From Alphaproteobacteria bacterium (GTDB lineage: Bacteria > Pseudomonadota > Alphaproteobacteria > UBA828), in NCBI GenBank assembly GCA_022823305.1, contig JAJDXK010000033.1, forward strand, positions 62,001 through 126,000: a DNA stretch of 64,000 bases, written 5' to 3'. The position numbers and the translations under genes are program-made. Positions within the stretch are counted from its first letter, which is position 1. Each line of letters begins with the position of its first letter. This document shows positions 8,477 to 16,739 of the stretch, piece after piece. The notes beneath the pieces were generated by a model. That model was not told the origin of the DNA. It searched no databases and worked only from the letters and a program-made list of their open reading frames with translations.

Positions 8477-10054
8477 ATGCTCCGTACCCGTCTCTGGCAG
8501 GTCGCCGTCGTCGCGGCGGTCATCGTAGCCGCGGTCATCTTCGCCGTGCCCAACCTGGTGGGCCGGTCCTCGCTCGAGAGCTATCCCTCGTGGCTGCCGT
8601 CCAGCCAGGTCAACCTCGGGCTCGACCTCCAGGGCGGCTCCCACCTGCTGCTCGAGGTGCAGGTCGGCGACATCCTGCGCGAGCGGATCACCACGCTGGT
8701 CGATGACGCGCGCGTGGCGCTCAGGCGCGCGGGCATCAAGTACACGGGGCTGAAGGCGGAGCGGAACCGCGTCGTCTTTCAGCTCATCAATCCCGAACAG
8801 ATCGGGCTCGCGGACGAGGCGGTCGAAGACCTCGACCCCGAGGCCGAGATCGACTCCGATTCGGGCGGCGCCTTCCAGATCGTGCTGACCGAGGAGGCGG
8901 TCGAGGGACGCCGCGCCGCGGCGGTGAGCCAGTCGATCGAGATCATCCGCCGCCGTATCGACGAGACCGGCGTGCGCGAGCCCACCATCCAGCGCCAGGG
9001 CGAGGACCGCATCCTCGTCCAGCTTCCCGGCGTCGACGACCCCGAGCGGGTCAAGCGCCTGCTCGGCAAGACCGCGAAGCTCACCTTCCACCTGCTCGAC
9101 GAGAACGTGACGGCCGAGGACCGGCGCCGCGGCCGCGTGCCGCGTGGCGCAGCGCGGCTCCCCTCGGACGAGGTCGACGAGAACGGCGAGGAGAGGTCCT
9201 ACATCATCCGCAAGCGGGTCATGGTGAGCGGCGATTCGCTGGTGGATGCGGCCACCACCCGCGACCAGACCGGGCAGTGGGCGGTGAGCTTCCGCTTCGA
9301 TTCGAGCGGCGCGCGCAAGTTCGGCGAGGTGACGACCGAGAACGTCGGCAGGCCCTTCGCCATCGTGCTCGACGGCCGCGTCATCAGCGCGCCGGTGATC
9401 CGCGAGCCGATCGTCGGCGGCACCGGGCAGATCACCGGCAACTTCACCGTCGAGGAGGCCAACGACCTCTCGCTGCTGCTGCGCGCCGGCGCCCTGCCCG
9501 CGCCCATGAAGATCCTGGAGGAGCGCACGGTCGGGCCCGACCTCGGCGCCGATTCCATCGAGGCGGGCAAGATTGCCTGCATCATCGGACTCGCCGCGGT
9601 GATCGTCTTCATGGCGCTCTACTACGGCCTTTTCGGCCTGGTCGCCGACCTCGCGCTGATCCTCAACCTGATCATCATGCTGGGCGTGCTGTCGCTGCTG
9701 CAGGCGACGCTGACGCTGCCCGGCATCGCCGGGATCGTGCTCACCATCGGCATGGCGGTGGACGCCAACGTGCTGATCTTCGAGCGAATACGAGAGGAAG
9801 CGCGGGCGGGACGGGCGCCCTTCTCGGCCATGGAGGCCGGCTACCGCCGCGCGTTCACCACCATCATCGACTCCAACCTGACGACGCTGATCGCCGCCAT
9901 CATCCTCTTCATCATCGGCACCGGGCCGGTGCGGGGCTTCGCCGTGACTCTCGGCATCGGCATCGCCACCTCGATGTTCACCGCCATGCTGGTGAGCCGT
10001 CTCATCCTGGTGGCGTGGCTCAAGCAGCGGCGTCCCGCCGCGCTGCCGCTCTAG
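8477..10054 (+). CDS. secD: Protein translocase subunit SecD
   Basis: SecD works with SecF as a proton-driven factor that helps pull exported proteins across the inner membrane. The 525 residues fit the bacterial family. There is an N-terminal helix (about 8-25), then NLGLDLQGGSHLLLEV, a large periplasmic P1 domain (to about residue 340) and five C-terminal helices with GMAVDANVLIFERIREE, the conserved SecD/RND segment. The gene begins 27 bp after yajC and ends 9 bp before secF. The ATG at 8477 gives a typical MLRTRLWQ start. Confidence 0.97.
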   Translation: MLRTRLWQVAVVAAVIVAAVIFAVPNLVGRSSLESYPSWLPSSQVNLGLDLQGGSHLLLEVQVGDILRERITTLVDDARVALRRAGIKYTGLKAERNRVVFQLINPEQIGLADEAVEDLDPEAEIDSDSGGAFQIVLTEEAVEGRRAAAVSQSIEIIRRRIDETGVREPTIQRQGEDRILVQLPGVDDPERVKRLLGKTAKLTFHLLDENVTAEDRRRGRVPRGAARLPSDEVDENGEERSYIIRKRVMVSGDSLVDAATTRDQTGQWAVSFRFDSSGARKFGEVTTENVGRPFAIVLDGRVISAPVIREPIVGGTGQITGNFTVEEANDLSLLLRAGALPAPMKILEERTVGPDLGADSIEAGKIACIIGLAAVIVFMALYYGLFGLVADLALILNLIIMLGVLSLLQATLTLPGIAGIVLTIGMAVDANVLIFERIREEARAGRAPFSAMEAGYRRAFTTIIDSNLTTLIAAIILFIIGTGPVRGFAVTLGIGIATSMFTAMLVSRLILVAWLKQRRPAALPL

Positions 10055-10063
10055 GTACGCGAC

Positions 10064-11236
10064 ATGTGGCGCTTCCGGCTCATACCCGACAAGACGGCAA
10101 TCCCCTTCCTCACGCTGCGCCGCACCTTCTTCGCGATCTCGATCGCGCTGGCGGCGGCCTCGGTGGTGGTGCTGCTCGCGCGCGGGCTCAACTTCGGCAT
10201 CGACTTCGCCGGCGGCATCCTGATCGAGGTGGGCACCGAGCGCGAGGCCGACATCGGGCAGATGCGGAACGCGCTCACGGGCCTCGGCCTCGGCGAGATC
10301 GCGCTGCAGGAGTTCGGCTCGGCCAACGAGGTCCTGATCCGCATCGAGCGCCAGCCGGGCGACGCCACCGCGCAGCAGGCAGCCGTCACCACCGTGCGCG
10401 AGGCCCTCGGCGCCAACTACGGCGACAACCTGAGCTACCGCCGGGTCGAGACGGTGGGGCCCAAGGTCGGCGCCGAGCTGATTCAGGCCGGCATCATCGC
10501 GGTGGTGGTCTCGGTCTTCCTGATGCTGGTCTACATCTGGTTCCGCTTCGAGCTGCCCTTCGCCATCGGCGCGGTGATCGCGCTGATCCACGACGTGCTG
10601 CTCTCGCTCGGAATCTTCGCGGCGCTCGGGCTGGAATTCAATTTGCCCATCGTGGCCGCGATTCTGCTCATCGTCGGCTACTCGATGAACGACACCGTGG
10701 TCGTGTACGACCGCGTGCGCGAGAACCTGCGCAAGTACAAGACCCTGCCGCTGCTGGAGCTGCTCAACCGCAGCGTCAACGAGACCCTGTCGCGCACCGT
10801 CATCACCTCGGCGACGACGCTGCTGGCGCTGCTCGCGCTGCTCATCTTCGGCGGCGCCGTGATCCGCGATTTCAGCTTCGCCATGATCTGGGGCGTGATC
10901 GTCGGCACCTACTCCTCGGTCTTCATCGCCGGCGCGCTGCTGCTCTACGTGCAGCCGCAGCGGGGCGGGCAGAAGAGGACCGTGGGCCAGGCCGAGCGGA
11001 CCGCCGCCATCGACGCGGAGCCCGAGGCGGAGGCTCTGCCGGCCGAGGCCACGCCCGCCCTGCCGGAGCCGGAGGCATCCATCGCCGAGACCGTGGCGGC
11101 GGCGGAAGCGGCGGAGGCCGCCGGTGTCGCGCCCGAGGAGCAGGCCGAGGAAGAACCCCAGAGCGGCTCCCGCCGCCAGCGCCGCGCAAGCTCCGCCCGG
11201 GCGCGCAAGCGCCGGCGCCAGCGCCGCAAGCGCTGA
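10064..11236 (+). CDS. secF: Protein translocase subunit SecF with basic C-terminal tail
   Basis: SecF is the partner of SecD. It shows NFGIDFAGGILIEV after the first helix, VGAELIQAGIIAVVVS, and the GYSMNDTVVVYDRVRENLRK segment with the proton-path residues. The 390-residue protein is longer than most SecF (about 300-325). Beyond the last helix (about residue 305) comes an Ala/Glu/Pro-rich stretch and then a strongly basic end with 14 Arg or Lys in the last 25 residues. The basic tail is predicted to be cytoplasmic, on the same side as the acidic YajC tail from this operon. Confidence 0.96.
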   Translation: MWRFRLIPDKTAIPFLTLRRTFFAISIALAAASVVVLLARGLNFGIDFAGGILIEVGTEREADIGQMRNALTGLGLGEIALQEFGSANEVLIRIERQPGDATAQQAAVTTVREALGANYGDNLSYRRVETVGPKVGAELIQAGIIAVVVSVFLMLVYIWFRFELPFAIGAVIALIHDVLLSLGIFAALGLEFNLPIVAAILLIVGYSMNDTVVVYDRVRENLRKYKTLPLLELLNRSVNETLSRTVITSATTLLALLALLIFGGAVIRDFSFAMIWGVIVGTYSSVFIAGALLLYVQPQRGGQKRTVGQAERTAAIDAEPEAEALPAEATPALPEPEASIAETVAAAEAAEAAGVAPEEQAEEEPQSGSRRQRRASSARARKRRRQRRKR

Positions 11237-11252
11237 GCCCGGCGCCCGGCCC

Positions 11253-11636
11253 GTGGACATCACGCCGCTCGTTCCCGAAGGCCGGCAGGTCATCGAGAGC
11301 TACGGCGACGAGGGCTTCAGGATCAACGGCGAGCGCTACCCCGGCCCGGTGCTGGTCTGGCCCGAGCGGGTGGTGCCGTGGGCGGTCTCGAGCCTCGAGG
11401 ACGCCGCCATCGAGACCCTCGAGCCCGTGCTCGCGGCCGAGCCCCGCATCGACATCCTGCTCTTCGGCAGCGGCGCCACGTTCGCGCTGGCCCCGGCGCC
11501 GCTGCGGACCGCACTCGGCGCGCGCGGCATCGCCACGGAGAGCATGGACACCGGCGCCGCCTGCCGCACCTACAACGTGCTGATGGCCGAGGACCGCCGC
11601 GTCGCCGCGGCGCTGCTGCCCGCACGCCCCGGCTGA
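11253..11636 (+). CDS. Mth938-like domain protein (DUF498/NDUFAF3 family)
   Basis: This 127-residue protein belongs to the Mth938/DUF498 family, which includes the mitochondrial complex I assembly factor NDUFAF3. Typical signatures are GFRINGERYPGPVLVWPERVVPW, DILLFGSGA and the late MDTGAACRTYNVLMAEDRRVAAALLP. A gene of this family follows secDF in many alphaproteobacteria. The biochemical function in bacteria is not established; a role in respiratory-complex or membrane-protein assembly is inferred from the mitochondrial relative and the secF linkage. A GTG at 11253, 16 bp after secF, is the most plausible start. Confidence 0.82.
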   Translation: MDITPLVPEGRQVIESYGDEGFRINGERYPGPVLVWPERVVPWAVSSLEDAAIETLEPVLAAEPRIDILLFGSGATFALAPAPLRTALGARGIATESMDTGAACRTYNVLMAEDRRVAAALLPARPG

Positions 11637-11697
11637 GCCGCCGTTCGGGTGTGCCCGCGACCCTGTCGCGCGGGCCCGAAGGGTCCCGCGCGCGTCG

Positions 11698-11820
11698 AAC
11701 CGGGGCGTGCCTGACCCTGTTGATTTCGCGTGCACGACCCTCAAACCGGGGCGTGCCCGATTCTGTTGACCTCGCGCGCGTGACCCTGCGGGCGTGCGCG
11801 ACCCTGTATGACGCGCGCGG
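11698..11820. repeat. Degenerate tandem repeat with about 23-bp period
   Basis: Between the convergent Mth938-like and oxidase genes a GTGC-x-GACCCTGT-like core recurs with GACCCT (or GATTCT) starting at 11713, 11736, 11759 and 11782, exactly 23 bp apart, and again at 11800. A two-period unit of 46 bp (11698-11743 and 11744-11789) is the clearest copy pair; both begin AACCGGGGCGTGCC. Another core lies upstream at 11659. There, CGCGCGGG (11667-11674) and CCCGCGCG (11685-11692) form a strong hairpin without a T tract. No coding explanation fits; the origin is unknown. Confidence 0.7.
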
Positions 11821-11841
11821 GACCTTTCAGGCCCGCGCGAC

Positions 11842-13041
11842 TCAGGCGCGGGCGGAGGGCCCGTAGGCGAGATACATGGGATCGCCCTCGGCAAAGCGGG
11901 TCGGCCTGAGCGGGTGGATGTCGAAGGGCGACTCGGCCTCCAGCACCGCCGCCGCGACGCATTCGCCCACCGCCGGCGAGAGCTTGAGCCCGTGGCCGGA
12001 GAAGCCGGCGGCGAGATAGAGCCCGTCCAGCCCCGGCGCCCAGCCGAGGATCGGGTGGAAGTCCGGCGTGATGTCGTAGGCGCCGGAGACCGTGCGCACC
12101 ACCTTGGCATCGGTGAAATCCGGCAGCCGCTCGGCCAGCGCCCTGTCGAGCCGCGCGCGGTGCAGCGCCTCGTCCTCTGCCGGCGCGGGCGCAGCGGGGT
12201 CGCTTACCTCCGGCATCTCGTTGGGATAGGCCACCGCCAGCAGATAGGGCCCCATGTCGGGGCGCATCACCACGTTGGAGTTGCCGTCGGTGATGCAGGT
12301 GCGGAGCGTGGGCCGGCCCGGCGGCTGCTCCAGGTAGGCCATGTCGAGGCGGCGGCGCTCGATCGGCGCGTCGATGCCGAGGGGGTCGAGCAGGTCGCCG
12401 GTCCAGGCGCCGGCGGCGGCGACCACCACGGGCGCCTCGATGCGGCCGTCGGCCGTGTCCACGCCCACGACGCGCCCGTCCGCCGTGGCGATGCCTTCCA
12501 CCCTGAGCCCGGAATGGAGGGTGGCGCCCGCCGCCTGCGCCGCGCCCAGCCAGCTCAGCACCATGCGGGTCACGTCGATGTAGCCGCCGTTCGGCTCCCA
12601 GGCGCCGCCGGCGAGGTCGTGGGTGACGAGCGCGGGCTCGATGGCCTTGATCTCGTCGGGGCTCGCGAAACGCGTATCCACGCCGAGCTGGCGGCCGAGC
12701 TCGACGTTGCGCCTGCACGCCTCCACCTGCGTCTCGACCACCAGCAGCAGGTAGCCCAGCCTGACGTAGCCGGGATCGCCCACGCCGACCTCGGACTCCC
12801 AGTTGTTCAGAACCTCGAAGCCGCGCATCGCCATCTCGACCATCAGCGCGTTCGAGTAGTGCTGGCGAATCTGCCCGAAGGTGCGGCCCGACATGCCGCC
12901 GACCGGCGGGCGCTCGTCTACCACCACGACCCTGCGGTCCGAGCGCCTGGCGAGCTGACAGGCGATGCTCGCGCCCATGATGCCGGCACCGACCACCACG
13001 ACGTCGGCGGCCCCCAGCCGCTCCCTGCCCTGCACCCTCAT
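11842..13041 (-). CDS. FAD-dependent amine/amino-acid oxidoreductase (DAO family)
   Basis: The 399-residue protein has the FAD dinucleotide motif VVVVGAGIMGASIACQLARR (about residues 14-33) and the DAO-family C-terminal signature DITPDFHPILGWAPGLDGLYLAAGFSGHG. It resembles sarcosine oxidase beta/DadA-type enzymes, which oxidise N-methyl or D-amino acids and reduce FAD. No transmembrane segment or signal is visible, so it is probably cytosolic. The gene stands alone and ends close to the tandem repeat. The substrate cannot be assigned from sequence. Confidence 0.82.
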   Translation of the reverse strand: MRVQGRERLGAADVVVVGAGIMGASIACQLARRSDRRVVVVDERPPVGGMSGRTFGQIRQHYSNALMVEMAMRGFEVLNNWESEVGVGDPGYVRLGYLLLVVETQVEACRRNVELGRQLGVDTRFASPDEIKAIEPALVTHDLAGGAWEPNGGYIDVTRMVLSWLGAAQAAGATLHSGLRVEGIATADGRVVGVDTADGRIEAPVVVAAAGAWTGDLLDPLGIDAPIERRRLDMAYLEQPPGRPTLRTCITDGNSNVVMRPDMGPYLLAVAYPNEMPEVSDPAAPAPAEDEALHRARLDRALAERLPDFTDAKVVRTVSGAYDITPDFHPILGWAPGLDGLYLAAGFSGHGLKLSPAVGECVAAAVLEAESPFDIHPLRPTRFAEGDPMYLAYGPSARA

Positions 13042-13176
13042 CTCCGCTCCGCCATCGTTCCCGGCCCAACCCGAATCCGGCGCGGGAGACTAGCACGGTG
13101 CGGCGGCCGCGTTTCGTGCTTGACGCCTACCCGTGCCGCTCGCAGTCTCACCGGGCAGGCCATCGGAGGCGAGCCC

Positions 13177-13419
13177 ATGAGATGGCAGGACCACATTCAC
13201 AGCGACGCGGCCGTCCTTGCGGGGAAGCCGGTGGTTCGCGGCACCCGTCTTTCGGTCGAATTCCTGCTCGGCCTGATGGCGGAGGGCTGGACGGAGCCGG
13301 AAATTCTCGAGAACTACCCCCAGCTCTCGCCGAACGCGTTGCGGGCGGTGTTCGCCTTTGCGGCGGAATGCGCGGGCGACGAACTGGTCCATGCGGTGGG
13401 TGACGGGGCGACCCGTTGA
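13177..13419 (+). CDS. DUF433-family antitoxin
   Basis: This 80-residue protein is a DUF433 member, a small winged-helix family found as the antitoxin partner of PIN-like DUF5615 toxins. Conserved features are GKPVVRGTRLSVEFLLGLMAEGWTEPEILENYPQLS and a C-terminal helix. GGAGG lies a few bases before the ATG at 13177; a much longer upstream frame is antisense to the oxidase gene and is not used. Its stop overlaps the next start (TTGA), the arrangement expected for an antitoxin-toxin pair. It probably autoregulates the operon. TTGACG at 13120-13125 could be a -35 box, but no good -10 is visible. Confidence 0.85.
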   Translation: MRWQDHIHSDAAVLAGKPVVRGTRLSVEFLLGLMAEGWTEPEILENYPQLSPNALRAVFAFAAECAGDELVHAVGDGATR

Positions 13420-13784
13420 GGCTTCTCGCCAACGAAAACATACCCCTGGCAAGCATACGAGTTCTTGAGAACGCCGGGCACGATGTCGCGAGAGTCTCCG
13501 AGCGATGCCCCGGAGCCTCCGACGAAATCGTCGTTCACGTCGCGCGGAGCGAAAAGCGCACGATCGTCACCTTCGACAGGGACTACGGAGAACTGATCTT
13601 CCGTCGCCGCCTGCCTGCGCCGGCAGGGATCGTGTACCTGCGCTTCGTCCCTCAGAGCCCCGCGGATGCGGGGGCATACGTGTTGCGTCTGATCGACGAC
13701 GGGATCGAGCTGGAAGGCCGCTTCACGACGGCGGACCGCGCCGGATGCCGTCAGACGATGCTGGATCGACTTGCTGCGGGGTAG
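13416..13784 (+). CDS. DUF5615 PIN-like toxin
   Basis: The 122-residue protein has the DUF5615 (Mut7-C/PIN-like) layout: an N-terminal strand with LLANENIPLASIRVLENAGHDV, then GASDEIVVHVARSEKRTIVTFDRDYGELIF carrying the acidic residues expected in the metal-dependent nuclease centre. Such proteins pair with DUF433 antitoxins and are predicted ribonucleases. The start is a TTG at 13416 overlapping the antitoxin stop, so expression depends on upstream translation. The chromosomal context (hydrolase, oxidase) gives no hint of a mobile carrier. Confidence 0.82.
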   Translation: MRLLANENIPLASIRVLENAGHDVARVSERCPGASDEIVVHVARSEKRTIVTFDRDYGELIFRRRLPAPAGIVYLRFVPQSPADAGAYVLRLIDDGIELEGRFTTADRAGCRQTMLDRLAAG

Positions 13785-13835
13785 AGTCCGGGAGTGTTGA
13801 ACAGGACCACCGTGACAGAAGACCGGGAGCCAAGG

Positions 13836-14699
13836 ATGGAACGTATTCCGGTGCGCGCCGGCGCACACGGGGTGACGGCCTTCAGCGAAGGCGAGGGCGA
13901 CGACGCGATGCTGGTGGTCCACGGCGGGCCCGGCGTGCCGTCGAACTACCTGCGCGATGCCCATCTGCGCTACGCCGCAGAGGGCTATCGCGTGGTGTCG
14001 TGGGACCAGCTCGGCTGCGGCGAGTCCGACCGGCCGGACGATGCGTCGCTCTGGACCGTGGAGCGCTATGTGGACGAGATGGAGACCGTGCGCAGCACCC
14101 TCGGCCTCGGCCGCGTCACGCTGGTGGGCAACTCATGGGGCGGCGTGCTCGGCCTCGAATACTGCCTCGCCTACCCCGAGAATGTGACCTGCTTCGTCTG
14201 CAGCAGCATCGCCTTCGACTTTCCCAAGGTTCAGCAGGGCTTCGTCCGCTGCAAGCAGAACCTGGGCGACGAGACCGTGCGCATGATGGCGCGCCGCGAA
14301 TCCGAGGGCACCAAGGACCACCCCGAATACCAGGCGGCGGTGACGACCCTGCTCTACCGCCACATGTGCCGGATGGAGAGCTGGCCGGAGCCCGTGCTCC
14401 ACTCGCTCTCTAATCTCGGCTTCGGCCCGCTCCGGCGCATGTTCGGCCCGCATCTCTTCAACTGCACCGGCACGCTCAGGAGCTACGACCGCATGGCCGA
14501 CCTCCATCGCGTCGAGACGCCCGTGCTGATCGTCGCCAGCGAGCACGACTACGTGCTGCCGGAGCTCTGCGCCGTCTCGTGCCAGTACCTGCCGGACTCG
14601 GAATACGCGTTCTTCCCCGGCTGCAGCCACATGCCCTTCTGGGAGAACCCCCAAGCCTACCACGCCGCCGTCGCCGCCTTCCTCGAGAAGCACAGGTAG
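13836..14699 (+). CDS. Proline iminopeptidase-type alpha/beta hydrolase (S33)
   Basis: This 287-residue alpha/beta hydrolase carries the S33 hallmarks: oxyanion-hole motif VVHGGPGVPSNYL, WDQLGCGESDRP, nucleophile elbow GNSWGG, acid residue in ASEHDYVLP and catalytic His in GCSHMPFWENP. Family members release N-terminal proline or hydrolyse L-amino-acid amides. The ATG at 13836 has GGAG six bases upstream; a GTG at 13794 would add 14 residues. The closest functional description is a prolyl aminopeptidase or amino-acid amidase; the actual substrate is uncertain. Confidence 0.85.
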   Translation: MERIPVRAGAHGVTAFSEGEGDDAMLVVHGGPGVPSNYLRDAHLRYAAEGYRVVSWDQLGCGESDRPDDASLWTVERYVDEMETVRSTLGLGRVTLVGNSWGGVLGLEYCLAYPENVTCFVCSSIAFDFPKVQQGFVRCKQNLGDETVRMMARRESEGTKDHPEYQAAVTTLLYRHMCRMESWPEPVLHSLSNLGFGPLRRMFGPHLFNCTGTLRSYDRMADLHRVETPVLIVASEHDYVLPELCAVSCQYLPDSEYAFFPGCSHMPFWENPQAYHAAVAAFLEKHR

Positions 14700-14722
14700 C
14701 GGCTGCCCGGCCTCTGTCCCCC

Positions 14723-15895
14723 TCAGTACCCCCGCTTCATGCCGAGATCGTGGACCGCGATGTAGTTGAGGATCATCTCCTCCGAGACCGGCGCGAAGCG
14801 GAAGAGCCGGGCGTCGCGCCAGAGCCGCTCCAGGTGCATCTCCCTCGCGTAGCCCATGCCGCCCATGGTCTGCATCGCGCGTTCCAGCCCCTCGGCCGCG
14901 GCCTGGGCGGCGATGAGCTTGGCCATGTTGGCTTCCGAGCCGTAGGGCTCGCCCGCATCGTGCAGGGCCGCGGCCCGGTGGTTCATCGCCGCGGCGCACT
15001 CGATCTCCGCCTTCGCCTGGGCCAGCGGGAACTGGAGCCCCTGGTAGGACGAGATCGGCCGCTCGCCGAAGACCCGGCGCCCGTTGGCGTAGTCCACCGC
15101 GAGGCCCAAGGCGAGCCGCACCGTGCCGACGAGGCCGGCGGTGGTGACGATGCGCTCGGTGTTGAGCACGTCCAGCAGCTCCTTCCAGCCGCCGTGCAGC
15201 GTGCCGACCAGCTCGTCGCCGGCCACCGGCGTGCCGTCGAAGTAGACGTTGCTCGCCGGCACGCAGTGTGTGCCCGCCTTCTCGATGGTGGAATGGGTCA
15301 GCCCCTCGCGCTCCACGTCGATGAGGAAGAGCGAGATGCCGTCGGTGCGGCGCTCGGATTCCTCGACCTTCCTGGTGCGCGCCACCACCAGCATCTTGTC
15401 CGCGCTCGGCACCGCCGAGATCCAGATCTTGCGGCCGTTGAGGCGCCAGCCGTTGCCGTGGGCCTCGGCGAATGTGCGGAGCTCGAGGCTGTTGGTGCCG
15501 GCGTCGGGCTCGGTGAGCGCCATGCAGCACTGGATCTCGCCGGCGATGAGCGGCGGCAGCAGCGCGCGGCGCATCGCCTCCGTGCCGTAGCGGGCGATGG
15601 CGACGCCGCCGAAGATCGGGTTCACCATGAAGATCTGGGCCAGCGTCCCGCCCGCGCCCGCCTCGCACAGCGCCTCGATCACCAGCGCCTGGTCGAGCAT
15701 GCCGAGCCCGGCGCCGCCGTATTCCTCGGGCAGCGCGATGCCGCCGAAGCCCGCGTCGCAGATCGCCTGCCACATCTCGCTCGGGTAGGCGCCGCGCCGG
15801 TCGAGGTCGCGCCAGTAGTCGAGGCCGTAGTCGGCGCCGAGGCGCCGCGCCGTCTCGAGCATCAGCGCCTGCTCTTCGCTGAGCCGCACCTCCAC
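14723..15895 (-). CDS. Acyl-CoA dehydrogenase
   Basis: This 390-residue flavoenzyme would perform alpha,beta-dehydrogenation of an acyl-CoA. Visible family elements are the N-terminal helical domain (LPEEYGGAGLGMLDQALVIEAL), the FAD/substrate region CCMALTEPDAGTNS with the following GRKIWISAVPSADKMLVVAR, and the C-terminal helical domain with AMQTMGGMGYAREMHLERLWRDAR. It is the last gene of a leftward unit TmoE-like, thiolase, enoyl-CoA hydratase, dehydrogenase, with only 3 bp to the hydratase. The acyl chain is unknown. Confidence 0.9.
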   Translation of the reverse strand: MEVRLSEEQALMLETARRLGADYGLDYWRDLDRRGAYPSEMWQAICDAGFGGIALPEEYGGAGLGMLDQALVIEALCEAGAGGTLAQIFMVNPIFGGVAIARYGTEAMRRALLPPLIAGEIQCCMALTEPDAGTNSLELRTFAEAHGNGWRLNGRKIWISAVPSADKMLVVARTRKVEESERRTDGISLFLIDVEREGLTHSTIEKAGTHCVPASNVYFDGTPVAGDELVGTLHGGWKELLDVLNTERIVTTAGLVGTVRLALGLAVDYANGRRVFGERPISSYQGLQFPLAQAKAEIECAAAMNHRAAALHDAGEPYGSEANMAKLIAAQAAAEGLERAMQTMGGMGYAREMHLERLWRDARLFRFAPVSEEMILNYIAVHDLGMKRGY

Positions 15896-15898
15896 GGC

Positions 15899-16681
15899 TC
15901 AGACGCCCCTGAAGCTGGCCTCGCGCTTCTCGAGGAAGGCGCGGCAGCCCTCGTGCGCGTCCTCGCTGTCGAGCACCAGCGAGATCATGGCCTGCTCGTG
16001 GGCGAGCGCCGCCGGTAAAGGCATGTCGACGCCGGCGTCGATGGTGCGCTTGAGCAAGCGCAGCACCAGCGGCGAGCGGTCGGCGATGGTCTCGGCGAGC
16101 GCCAGCGCCTCCTCCATCAGCGCCTCCGGCTCCACGACCCGGTTGGCGAGGCCGAGGGCCACCGCCTCGTCGGCGCCGATGGGCGCGCCGGTGAACATCA
16201 GCTCCTTGGCCCGGCACAGCGGAATCTGGCGGATCAGGCGCTGCGAGCCGCCGGCGCCGGGGAAGAGCCCGAGGTTGATCTCGGGCACGCCGATCTTCGC
16301 CCTGGCCGAGAGCAGCCGGATGTCGGCGCACAGCATCAGCTCCGCGCCGCCGCCCAGCGCATAGCCGTTGACCGCCGCGAGCGTCGGCTTGTCGAGGGTC
16401 TCGATGCGGCGGAAGAGGCGGTGGATCGGGCCTGCGAACTCCTCGTAGTGGGCGAGGCCCCGGCGCGAGTCGAGGTCGGCGATGTCGCCGCCGGCCACGA
16501 AGGCGCGACCCGCGCCGGTGAGGATCACGACGTGCACCGCCGGGTCCGCCTCGAGCCGGCTCACCGCGTCGTCGAGCGCGGCGCAGGTCGGCACGTCCAG
16601 CGCGTTCAGCGTCTCCGGCCGGTTGATGGTGATGACCCCTGCCCGGCCCGCGGTCTCGACCAGCACGGCGTTCTCGCTCAT
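15899..16681 (-). CDS. Enoyl-CoA hydratase/isomerase
   Basis: This 260-residue crotonase-fold protein would hydrate an enoyl-CoA. The oxyanion-hole segment is AGRAFVAGGDIADLD and the helix start NGYALGGGAEL. Both acidic residues expected for hydratase activity are present, in GGGAEL and in GVPEINLGLFPGAGGSQRL. The ATG at 16681 gives MSENAVLVETAGRAGVITINRPETLNALD, a typical start. It sits between the acyl-CoA dehydrogenase (3 bp) and a thiolase-family gene (58 bp), making a beta-oxidation operon. Confidence 0.92.
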   Translation of the reverse strand: MSENAVLVETAGRAGVITINRPETLNALDVPTCAALDDAVSRLEADPAVHVVILTGAGRAFVAGGDIADLDSRRGLAHYEEFAGPIHRLFRRIETLDKPTLAAVNGYALGGGAELMLCADIRLLSARAKIGVPEINLGLFPGAGGSQRLIRQIPLCRAKELMFTGAPIGADEAVALGLANRVVEPEALMEEALALAETIADRSPLVLRLLKRTIDAGVDMPLPAALAHEQAMISLVLDSEDAHEGCRAFLEKREASFRGV

Positions 16682-16739
16682 GCCCCTCTCCCGTCTGTCT
16701 GGTGTCGTCGTGCCGGCGCGGCCGGCTGCGCTTGCGCGG

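Noticed and set aside
7892-11293. Minus-strand open frame of over 1,100 codons opposite yajC-secD-secF
   Set aside because: It is His/Asp/Gln-rich with no domain, and mirrors the codon bias of the genuine sense genes; a typical high-GC antisense shadow.
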